A stretch of 60,000 bases of DNA from contig RPFO01000643.1 of NCBI GenBank assembly GCA_009746045.1, positions 825,089 through 885,088 of the forward strand, written 5' to 3'. The stretch's first letter is position 1, and every line of letters begins with the position of its first letter. This document shows, one piece after another, positions 1 to 46,217 of the stretch. A program made the position numbers and the translations under genes. The notes below the pieces were generated by a model. It had not been told where the DNA came from and searched no databases. It was given only the letters and a program-made list of their open reading frames with translations. Origin of the DNA: Mesostigma viride. Lineage: Eukaryota; Streptophyta; Mesostigmatophyceae; Mesostigmatales; Mesostigmataceae.

Positions 1-244
1 TGTATTATTGGGGAAACTGGGGTTTTGTTGAATGGCTGGTTAGCCATTTACTCCTGGCATTGGTTCCAAGCCTTAGCGAATGCATGGGAAGCCACTTCAG
101 CACGGCAAGTAGCTTAGCGCCATGTTTTAACGTTTTAATGTTTTGCGATTAAGCTGATGTTTTCTTTACTACGTCTGCCTATTCTGGACCACACCTGTGA
201 AAAATGCATGCCAAGCCGCCAGTTTTCCGCTTATGCCTCCCCAG

Positions 245-37920
<37,676 letters not shown>

Positions 37921-38435
37921 AGGAGGCTTTTGTTTGGGTCACAGATTGCAATCCTGAATGGACGCTTTTTCCTAGGGATGCATGTCGAGATTTTCATTAT
38001 TTATATGGGTGGGCTTTTTGCATAGACTTTATTTATGGCGCGCCGTGCCTGTGTGTCATTGCGCGTGAGCGTGCAGGAGCGCAGGTTGCGGGCACCTCGT
38101 AGTACTTTTAGCCAAGTTGCTACTTGCTAGCTCAGGTTGTCAACTGATATGAGTGCACATAAAAATCGTTGATCCCCATCGCCTGTATACTTCTGGGACA
38201 TTGCGGCTAGTGCAATTATTTTTCACGCTGAGCAAGACGCTGTGCCGAATGGCCGGCTGTCCCGTGATTAATTAGACCAATAGTAGTAAGTAAGTTATTA
38301 GTTTATTACACGCGGTCACGACGGGGAGCCACGGAGCATTATAATTAATTCTCCGTTGTCGAGTCGGGGTAAAATTGGCTCTTTTTTAGCAAATTTAGCA
38401 AATTAGCAAATTAGCGGAAGGCGGGGGCCGAGATT
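37921..38435. other. 3' flank of the dynein gene, no gene seen
   Basis: AT-rich sequence follows the stop. It presumably holds the 3' UTR and polyadenylation region. I find no convincing ORF or RNA gene. Confidence 0.6.
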
Positions 38436-38895
38436 AATTAAGAGGTACCTTGAAATTAAATAAGACGCATACCTCTATCGAGATATATGTTTGGAGGCGA
38501 GTTTCTATTGGCGTTAATTTGTACTATTGTACGACAACTGTCAAGGGTGACGGCATGTACTGAAATCGCGGATACTTTCTAGATCGATTGCGCATTCGAC
38601 GGTTAAAAGGCAGAGCTGCGGTTGAAAGTACTGTACGTGGGGGGGACGGTGTTACAACGGGGGGGGGACGCATTTATGGTGGGGGGGACGGTGTTACAAC
38701 GGGGGGCGGTGTTACAACGGGGGGACGGTGTTACAACGGGGGGGCGAGATTAATTAAGAGGTAAGTTACCTTGAAATTAAATAAGACGCACGCCTCTATC
38801 GAGATATATGTATGGAGGCGAGTTTCTATTGGCGTAAATTTGTAGTATTGTACGAAAACTGTCAAGGGTGACGGAAAGTACTCAAATCGCGGAAG
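38436..38895. repeat. Direct duplication of a block of about 145 bp separated by a G-rich minisatellite
   Basis: 38439-38575 and 38746-38890 share the same series of short blocks (gagattaattaagaggta, tctatcgagatatatgt, ggaggcgagtttctattggc, ctgtcaagggtgacgg). Between them, 38636-38745 holds five units of gggggacggtgttacaac. Confidence 0.9.
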
Positions 38896-40300
38896 TGTCG
38901 CGGGGACGTTTCTACTTTCTAGATCGATTGCGCATTCGACGGTTAAGAGGCAGAGGTGCGGTCGACTGGCAGTACTGTACGACGGTGTTGGACGGAATTT
39001 CCGGTTAGCGATGCGGTATAAAGCTTTGCATGTCACGTTGTCGGATCTTAGCCCTTGCGTCGCGCTATGCTGTGGCGAACTTATTCTCCGCCGTCAGATT
39101 GCACCGTCGATGAGCGTCGATGCTCGTCGATGAACCCAACGCAAGCCATGTGACGGAAAGAAGTAAAAATTGGTGCGGCGGCCTCTGAGCCTGAGTTTGG
39201 TAAAGTACGGAACTTGTAGCCCGGCGACTCCGCGTCGAGCAGTCCGCAGGTAGTCCGCCGGCGTTAATTTGTTAATTTTGTTAATTTGTAAACTGGGGAC
39301 AACCTAGTCAGTAAAAAAAAGTCGAATTGGTGTGCTAGATGCCTATACCATTGTAACGGGCACACGTCTAGGGGCCAGGGCCCTGCTTGACAGTGCGCCC
39401 GTGGCGGGTCATGCGCGCCTTCCGTAGTACTGGAGGAGGCTTGTTCTCCTCCACTACCCGATGCCAGTTATCTGTACGCACATCAATCCGGCTTCGCGCC
39501 AAAGTTGCGCGCGGTAATTCCGGGGAAATTTTGACGAAATTCTGTGCGCGCATGCAGGAGATTAATTATTTCATTAATTAATTAATTAGAAGCATAACTC
39601 CATGTGTAGTACTCCTACACACACAGATCTCGAATGATTTATCTAGTACCAAATCCGAAAGGCTTGCATCACTCCCCGGAAAGGAGAACTTTTGCGGATG
39701 ACTGTAGGTGTAAGTTGGCGATGCCCTAGGATCCGGAGACGTCCGTCCTATAGTCAGCGAAAGTTGGTGCGAGAGGTCCCCAGTTCGATTCCGGTCGGAT
39801 TCATTTGCAGATCGCGTTTTCCGCGTTTTCCGCGGACCGGCACTGAACGCAAATGGTTTTCACCTTTGCGGCGTGCCAAATCAGAATAACTCCGTTGGGA
39901 GTACATGTAGCACACATCCCGGAGAAGGGGCATATGGCTTTTAATACATTCTGGGCTACTTCCTGCAAGAGTGGAATGTAAGCAACACTTGCTCTAGGTG
40001 CCGATCAAGGGCACCGGCACCACCATGCTGTCTCGGGTTCAACCCATCTAAGGGGATCCCGGCACGGGGGAGGAAGATCATCATGGCTATACAAGAGCTA
40101 GGGCATGGCTTCTCAACAGAGAGCATCTCTCTGCATAGGCATAGCATGGCTAAATTCTTAATGCAACATCCATGGGAGTCCCATTATAGGCATATGGCTT
40201 GGCTAAATTCTGAAGGCAACATCCATGGGGGCCATTATGGGCGCACATGCGCGTGGGCCACATGCTAGGCTAAGCCTGACTAATCTACACTACTGGTATG
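38896..40300. other. Intergenic stretch without a supported gene
   Basis: AT-rich and mixed sequence. Short ORFs have no recognisable features. It holds a tRNA-like remnant near 39749-39805 and a near-tandem duplication of about 50 bp at 40137-40240 (tggctaaattct...gcaacatccatggg repeated). Confidence 0.6.
39749..39805 (+). other. tRNA-like remnant (B-box)
   Basis: A tccgtcctatagtcagcg start resembles Glu/Asp tRNA 5' halves, and agttcgattcc is a near-perfect Pol III B-box/T-loop. tccgtcc can pair with ggtcgga at 6 of 7 positions. The anticodon arm and part of the T stem are missing, so it is not a functional tRNA. It may be a tRNA pseudogene or SINE head. Confidence 0.3.
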
Positions 40301-40306
40301 GATTCC

Positions 40307-40808
40307 CTAGTCTGAGGTGGCAGGAGGGGGCTGCCAGGGCTTGTGGTCAACGTGGATGACCGCCCCCCTCCAGTGTACCGGCTTCCCCCCTGCGCTCTGC
40401 CGGAGCTGAAGGTAGGTCGGCCATAGCTCGCGTCGCCGCTGTTGCTGGGCCAGGGTCAAGTCGTCGTCCAGCGTGAAGCGAGTCCGCGAGAGCTTCTTGC
40501 GGCATTTAAGGAACGACAGCTTGTCCGCCATGTACTTAAAGGTGAGGAGCACGGGTGCCAGGCCAGCCTTCCCCCGCGCGCGGGGGAGGCGGACAGCCGA
40601 CATGTCCAGCTCACCAGTGAGTAGCATGGGGGCAAGAATGTCGCGCTTAAATGCCTCAAGAAGGCTCGTGGAGGTCTCACCTGCCGGCTGGTCGGAGTGC
40701 TTGACGATGACATTGTTGCTGCGCTTGGCGATGTCGGCTTCCTCGCGAAGGTCGAGGGCTTGTTGCTTGAGTTGTGCCGTGATGGTGGAGGTGGTGGAGG
40801 TGGTGTGA
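40307..40808 (-). pseudogene. LINE ORF1-like RNA-binding protein fragment
   Basis: One open frame on the - strand reads through DLREEADIAKRSNNVIV, LLEAFKRDILAPMLLTGEL, LTFKYMADKLSFLKCRKKL, LTLAQQQRRRELWPTYLQL and GKPVHWRGAVIHVD to a stop near 40307. The pattern of an RRM-like core followed by a K/R-rich domain with LAQQQRRRELWP resembles ORF1 proteins of L1-clade LINEs. The 5' side is interrupted at 40809 by the inverted-repeat element. Matching flank (AQAVKDIAPQPAPAGPAGDA, - strand) reappears beyond it at about 42166-42255. Confidence 0.6.
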
Positions 40809-42165
40809 TGCTTAACCCATAGTCCGCTGACCCATTTTTGGCACTTTCATACCCCTGAAAATGAAAAAAATCATAACTCACAGGCCACAACTCCAAATAC
40901 CCCCAACCAAGATGCTAGGAGTATCTACACTTCAAGGGCTTTCAGAATATGCAATAATACCATGGCTTTATCAAAGCATTTGGATGATAGCTCTAGTCAA
41001 AGTTGGCCAAAAGACGATCTTTTTTCCCCAAGGAAAAGTTTACCCCCCACTTTTTTCCCAGGGAGGGTAGGGAACCTCAATACCAACATTGGACAACTTA
41101 GTTGGATAGTCCAATGGGGGTTTCCTTGGGTCAGACCACCCGGATAACCCATTACCTCTATATAACGTGCTCATATATGTGTGTGGGTTACGCGCGTGTA
41201 AACAGCTATCTATGACATGCAACACAATAATGCATTATAAAAAGCTATAAAATGCTGCCAAAAGTGCTGGAATACAAACACGTTGCCTACCTGCACTAAC
41301 GGAATGATACACTCCAAAGATATGCCATAAACTGGGCACTTTCAGGGCTGAAACCACTCTCTACAACAGGCATGAAAGCTTGCTGAAATATGCAAAGATA
41401 AAATCGTCATATATAATGCATTGGAGACGAATTCCGCTGCAAACAACACGCAAATACGTTGTCGTACCCAGCTCGTTCATGTCCTGCCCGGGGTCCGCTG
41501 GCCGGGACCACCATAACTCACAGATACCGTGGCTCTACGGGCATAGGCCGCCATAGCCGCATCATGCATGCATCCTTTATGATTACCAGGTTGATGTTTC
41601 GTTCAAAGATGACCTATAAATGCGTCCGCATTCGCAGCAAATGCTGCAGGGGACATCCCGTAGCAAACCTGGATGCTCGGGCTGGCGCAGACTGCCCGGC
41701 CATAAGGAGAAAATCGACATATGATAGGCAATGACTTGTCTGGCACTGACGACCAAGAAGGCAGTATTTTCCTACCTGTATTTTCCCAATCCTAAAAATC
41801 TGGCCATGCCTGACCTACGAAAATCACGCATCATCATTCTGAGCAACATTCTAAACCGTTTCTAGCCGCGAGACGCAAATTTCCCTGATAACGGCACGTT
41901 GGCAGCCATATCTCGTTACGCGCGCGCGCGAGTGAAAATTTCCCGCCAAAGTCACGTGATACTTTCTCAATGCACGTTGTAATTACCAAGCTATGGCGAA
42001 TAACCCCCCCAACCCTATGCATCACCTTCGTCCCTAAGTGTTCCCAGACCCACCGGACAACTTCCCTCCGTCACGGGTGGCGCGGCGCTCCGGGATTTAC
42101 GTGGTTTATTACGTTAAGTCAAAGTGTATGCGATCACATACACTTTTCGGACTATGGGTTAAGCA
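40809..42165. mobile_element. 1.36-kb element with 18-bp terminal inverted repeats
   Basis: TGCTTAACCCATAGTCCG at 40809-40826 is exactly inverted at 42148-42165. A hairpin (aagtgtatg/catacactt, 42122-42145) lies just inside the right end. No ORF above 90 codons looks real, so it is a non-autonomous DNA-transposon-like element. I see no clear target duplication, which leaves the class open. Confidence 0.6.
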
Positions 42166-42260
42166 AGTCCGCGCCCAGGTGGAGGGGGCATCGCCAGCCG
42201 GGCCAGCAGGCGCCGGCTGGGGGGCGATGTCCTTCACCGCCTGGGCATGCAGGAGATGTT
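42166..42260 (-). pseudogene. Probable 5' continuation of the LINE ORF1-like fragment
   Basis: The - strand reads HAQAVKDIAPQPAPAGPAG in an open frame, Pro/Ala-rich as in N-terminal LINE ORF1 regions. It directly flanks the right end of the inverted-repeat element, suggesting the element split one ORF. Confidence 0.4.
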
Positions 42261-42281
42261 GAGTGCAAATTGCAGTCCGAA

Positions 42282-42613
42282 GGCTATTAATTAATTAATT
42301 TATTTATTTATTTAATAGACACGCGACTGCGTCACGTGAGCATAAGTCCTCAGTGGGAGGGGAACATGGGATGGAAGGGATTAATTAATTAATTAATTAA
42401 TAGACACGTGACTGCGTCACGTGAGCATAAGTCCTCACGGGAAGGGATTAATTAATTAATTAATAGACACGTGACTGCGTCACGTGAGCATAAGTCCTCA
42501 GTGGGAGGGGAACATGGGATGGAATGGATTAATTAATTAATTAATTAATAGACACGTGACTGCGTCACGTGAGCATAAGTCCTCAGTGGGAGGGGAACAT
42601 GGGATGGAATGGA
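42282..42613. repeat. Tandem array around palindrome CACGTGACTGCGTCACGTG
   Basis: Four units of about 65-95 bases, each with (attaatta)n, taga, the palindrome (first unit has a cacgcg variant), gagcataagtcctca and usually gtgggaggggaacatgggatgga. Single copies of the palindrome occur at 16229-16247 in dynein intron 21 and, inverted, at 53770-53788. Confidence 0.9.
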
Positions 42614-42895
42614 TGGTATAAGCTATCTAGGTCCTAGTTACAGGGGTGTGGAAACGATATTAGCGCACAGCGTTATAGTACCTTCAATTAGCTCTGGCAC
42701 CTTGTGGCCATCAGCTTGCGCCTTAATTAGCCGACGTCTTGAGCCCACCTCACATTTGTAGCATAAGCTATGCGTCAGCCTACCTATGGTGTTGCACTGG
42801 TTGTATTGCACCCACAGTGTTGCGCCCCGGCACCATGCCGTGGAGAGAGCGCTCTGTGGCCTGCCCACCTGCGGCAGTGAGAGAAGCTAGGGCGC
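42614..42895. other. Left flank of the Ty3 element
   Basis: Begins with a segment (about 42614-42643) shared with the repeat at 54137-54176. The last five bases, 42891-42895 GGCGC, are the target-site duplication. No gene seen. Confidence 0.6.
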
Positions 42896-43469
42896 TGTTA
42901 CGCCGCGGATATCTACCTCCACCTCTACCTCTAATGGGCCTGATACTACCTAAACTGGTCAGGCCTCCTCTACTTAACCCTCTGGCGAAAGACGAACGTG
43001 ACGGAGCTGATCTCAATGCATTAACGTAAGTGTTGCTATAATACGCCATACAACCATTTATCAAAACCCGTTTACTCCAGGAATAGAGGAAGGAAACACA
43101 ACTACACTGCCGTGACCCAAGCCTAAATGTGTCAATTCACTTAACACACGCCGAGTACACACACAAAGGGGTAGAACGCGCATAAATGGTCACCAACGGT
43201 CCAACACGCTCGGGCCGACATGGCCCTCGCCTACAGGTGCACGCTGGTCCACTAAATCTACTGATGCACGCTGGTCCACTACATTCTACCACAGGATCAG
43301 GACCACTAGTAAAGTACGCGGCGCGGCGCCCAACGGCACCCAATGTACCACAGTACTGTTACGAGGACAATAATGTCCCGGTAGGAGCCTAAACGTAAAC
43401 CTAGGGACAACCGAGGCAAAGGACCTAATTTACGTCCGTAACTACAACGAATTGTTACGCGACGTAACA
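42896..43469 (-). repeat. 3' LTR of the Ty3/gypsy element
   Basis: 574 bp, nearly identical to the 5' LTR. It is preceded at 42891-42895 by the GGCGC target duplication. Confidence 0.95.
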
Positions 43470-43485
43470 CCTCCCCCCCCACAAA
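43470..43485 (-). other. Polypurine tract
   Basis: The - strand reads TGGGGGGGGAGGTG immediately before the 3' LTR, the plus-strand primer position. The identical tract borders the LTR of the second element at 56645-56660. Confidence 0.8.
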
Positions 43486-43840
43486 GGTAGGGAGCCCTCT
43501 CCCTACGCACAGGGAGGAAACGAAGGGGTAGGAAAAACCTAATGCACCCAACACACACCAACACAATCGATAGACCATCCCAGATACAAAGCACCAATAG
43601 TTCACACGGTCTCCACCACCACGCCGGGTGGTGTAGGGTTAGCCAGCACCAAGCCTGGTGGTAGGTTCCCCTAACTGCCTGGAACGGAGTCCTGGCCGGG
43701 GGGGACGGCACTGGGCAGGACACACAGAGTAAACACATCAGCGCCAAGGACCAAGAACAGCCAACCAACTGGCCAGAATATGAGGGCGACTCTACATACC
43801 GGAGGGACAACACCCTCAGGTCGGGCCTAAGGCCCTCTAT

Positions 43841-44056
43841 CTAATGGCCATCCGTCTGGTAGGTACCACGGGAGGCCAGCAGGACATCCAGGTAGGCCTG
43901 GTAATGGGCCACATCCTCAACATTGTCATGCCTATCTACGGTGAGGAAAACATCGGCCCACACGCCGTCAGGAAAAAGGCCCAGAAAGGCCCAGTAATAC
44001 CTATGCTGAGTAAGAACGACCTGGCCACGGGCCCAGTCCAGGAAAGCCACAGGCAA
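43841..44056 (-). CDS. Short conserved ORF after ORF3 (HRYYWAFLG motif)
   Basis: 71 codons. The segment LTQHRYYWAFLGLFPDGVW and DVFL-VDR recurs as MTQHRYYWAFLGMYPDGVW in the second element (about 57010-57104). Conservation of residues with base changes argues that it is translated. It may be a separate small gene or the displaced C-terminus of ORF3. Confidence 0.45.
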   Translation of the reverse strand: MPVAFLDWARGQVVLTQHRYYWAFLGLFPDGVWADVFLTVDRHDNVEDVAHYQAYLDVLLASRGTYQTDGH

Positions 44057-44083
44057 AGAGGCGAAGGAAAGGCTCTACCGCGA

Positions 44084-46141
44084 TCAAACAGAGGGCCCGC
44101 AGGAGGAGGCGATGATACCGGATCCGAGGGCGCAACCCGTCGGGAAAAACAGGTCCACCAGGGGCTCCACGTTGGACGGCCACAACCGGATGTGCCGAAC
44201 CTCTCGGGAGCGCCACCGACGCGTACACTGGCGCGACCCGAATGTCTCTAGGTAGTCGCTGGCCCGAGGAGGAGGGTGACCGCGGGAGTCTAGACCCTGG
44301 CCCGGTAGGGGCGCCGGACGCCGGGCATCCCACTCGAGGATGGGCTGGAGGACCGTGGTGTACGTAACACCCGGCACCGCAGGAAACTCTACCGTAAGGG
44401 CATCCGAAGCCATAATGCCCAGAGGCGGAGGGTAAGCCCACTGGAACCCACCGTAGGTGTCCAAGTCGTTGTGGCGCCTAGCCCAGCGATACAGAACGCG
44501 CCGAACCAGGATCTCACCCTGGAACACAGGATCAGCTAAAATAACCATGTCGAAAGGAGGCCGATCAGTCTCAATGGGTAGGCCACGATCCCGAGGCGCC
44601 CGACACACCTGGGAAAACCCGTAGGACATGGGCGAGATGGCAAGCTCGGCGGAGACGCGCGGCAGGTCACACTGGCGGCAGGCGAGTGCGGACATACCAC
44701 ATCCAGGCACGGGCGTGTCGCGCGACTCCGGCGTCGCATGCACCACAGAAGGAGCCCTGTCCCGATCACCCTGGGACAACTCCCGGAGGGAGTCGGAAGC
44801 GCGGGTAGCGCGAGGATCCTGACCGGTGGACCGAACAACCGCAGCCAAGGACAGAGAGGCCGGAGGGGCAGGGGCCGAAGCAGGGGCAGGAGCCGACACC
44901 GACGCAGGTGACACTGGTACAGCAGACGGTCGCGCCGGACCCGAAGCCAGAGGGGGCCGTGACGGACCCGCCACCGAAGCTGGCGCGCCGGTCTCGGTGG
45001 CCGGTGCACCCTCAGGCCACATGTTAAAAATGGGGCCCGTAGGGACAGGCAGTCCTGCATAAGATTGACTACCATCCAGGCTCCAGTCAGGAACCGGGAT
45101 CCTCTGCGGGGGACCACCCTCCCAAAGCCTGGGCAGTCCGCTAGTGTCGCCAAAGAAGCCCCGCGACGGCTGCGACTGAGCTGGTGGAGGCTCGGAAGCA
45201 GCGACAGCGGGCGCGGTCACAGGGGCAGGGGACTCGCGCGTAGGCGCAGGTACAGCGGTCACAGGCGCAGAGGCAGCAGGAGTCGCAGCAGCCGCCGGAA
45301 CCACAGCGACCGCGGGCGCCAGCGGGGGCGCGGGCGAAGCCGTAGTCGCCGGGGCAACAGAAGGGGTAGGAGGCGCGGATCCAGCTGGCGTAGCCGGGAC
45401 CTGCGCCTGGGCCGCCAGGAAGGCCCCAAACGCCGTGGTCAGGGACTGGATCTGAGCCTGCATAGCCGAGACCGTCGCCGAAAGAGGATCAGGCAAACCC
45501 GAAGGGGTAGGCTCCACTGCAACACCCCGGGTCGACCGAGGGGACGACGGGACCGGAGAGGGAGGAACAGACGCCGAGGAGGCGGACGCAGCGCTCGAGG
45601 CAGAATAATCTGGAGTATAATGTACCTCGGCTGGGGCGCCCGAAGGGGCAGGACCATCAACCGCTAGTCCCGCCGCCTGATCAGCTATCTCCATGAATTC
45701 TACGGCCCGTAAAAGGTCGCAGGGGTTCTCATCTACCTCAGCATCACCCTCAGCCGGAAGCCAAGGAAACACCTCCCGTAGGCAGGTACGGCCCACAGGG
45801 GTAGAGAGGTAGGAGAACACACGGCAGCACCGGAGAACCGCATCTATCTGTTCCAAGGCGGGACAGCGAGAACCACACCCCAACAAACAGTGTCCGGCAT
45901 CGTCGAACCCGTGCAGGACAAGCTGGTGCGGCTCATTAGGGGAAGGACCATACCACGTGACCCCGAAGAGGGCCGCCCTGACTAAGCTCGCATGTTGGGC
46001 CTGAAGGGCCGGCTGCACAACGCCACCCCGGTAACATGATCGCGACACCCAGCGGCCCGGAAGGGCCTCGAAATACAGCTCAGGGTCCGGTAGGGGCAGG
46101 GACGGCAGCGGGCTCTCAGCCGGAGGGGTAGGCTCTGTCAT
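44084..46141 (-). CDS. ORF3 of unknown function in the env position
   Basis: An intact ORF after integrase. Start chosen at MTEPTPPAESPLP (46141), because the open frame upstream overlaps integrase; 685 codons. N-terminal globular part of about 150 residues (YFEALPGRWVSRSCYRGG, RCCRVFSYLSTPVGRTCLRE), a long Ala/Pro/Ser/Val linker, then a C-terminal domain with CGMSALACRQCDLPRVSAEL, DRPPFDMVILADPVFQGEIL, YRWARRHNDLDTYGGFQW and EVRHIRLWPSNVEPLVDLF. I see no signal peptide, hydrophobic anchor or fusion peptide, so it is not an obvious envelope protein. Remnants of both ends occur in the second element (57256-57730), so it is a conserved element gene. Function unknown. Confidence 0.75.
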   Translation of the reverse strand: MTEPTPPAESPLPSLPLPDPELYFEALPGRWVSRSCYRGGVVQPALQAQHASLVRAALFGVTWYGPSPNEPHQLVLHGFDDAGHCLLGCGSRCPALEQIDAVLRCCRVFSYLSTPVGRTCLREVFPWLPAEGDAEVDENPCDLLRAVEFMEIADQAAGLAVDGPAPSGAPAEVHYTPDYSASSAASASSASVPPSPVPSSPRSTRGVAVEPTPSGLPDPLSATVSAMQAQIQSLTTAFGAFLAAQAQVPATPAGSAPPTPSVAPATTASPAPPLAPAVAVVPAAAATPAASAPVTAVPAPTRESPAPVTAPAVAASEPPPAQSQPSRGFFGDTSGLPRLWEGGPPQRIPVPDWSLDGSQSYAGLPVPTGPIFNMWPEGAPATETGAPASVAGPSRPPLASGPARPSAVPVSPASVSAPAPASAPAPPASLSLAAVVRSTGQDPRATRASDSLRELSQGDRDRAPSVVHATPESRDTPVPGCGMSALACRQCDLPRVSAELAISPMSYGFSQVCRAPRDRGLPIETDRPPFDMVILADPVFQGEILVRRVLYRWARRHNDLDTYGGFQWAYPPPLGIMASDALTVEFPAVPGVTYTTVLQPILEWDARRPAPLPGQGLDSRGHPPPRASDYLETFGSRQCTRRWRSREVRHIRLWPSNVEPLVDLFFPTGCALGSGIIASSCGPSV

Positions 46142-46217
46142 GACGGCTGCGGAGGGGAGGGGACAACCAACCACCCGTCGACAGCAGACATAACATAAGA
46201 GAGGAGAAGGCCTACGA

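Noticed and set aside
38731-39036. 101-codon ORF on the - strand
   Set aside because: Overlaps the duplicated non-coding block and has no recognisable feature.
39749-39805. Functional tRNA gene
   Set aside because: No anticodon arm and an incomplete T stem; kept only as a tRNA-like remnant.
45065-45667. Arg/Gly-rich 200-codon ORF on the + strand
   Set aside because: Antisense shadow of the low-complexity linker of ORF3; no family features.
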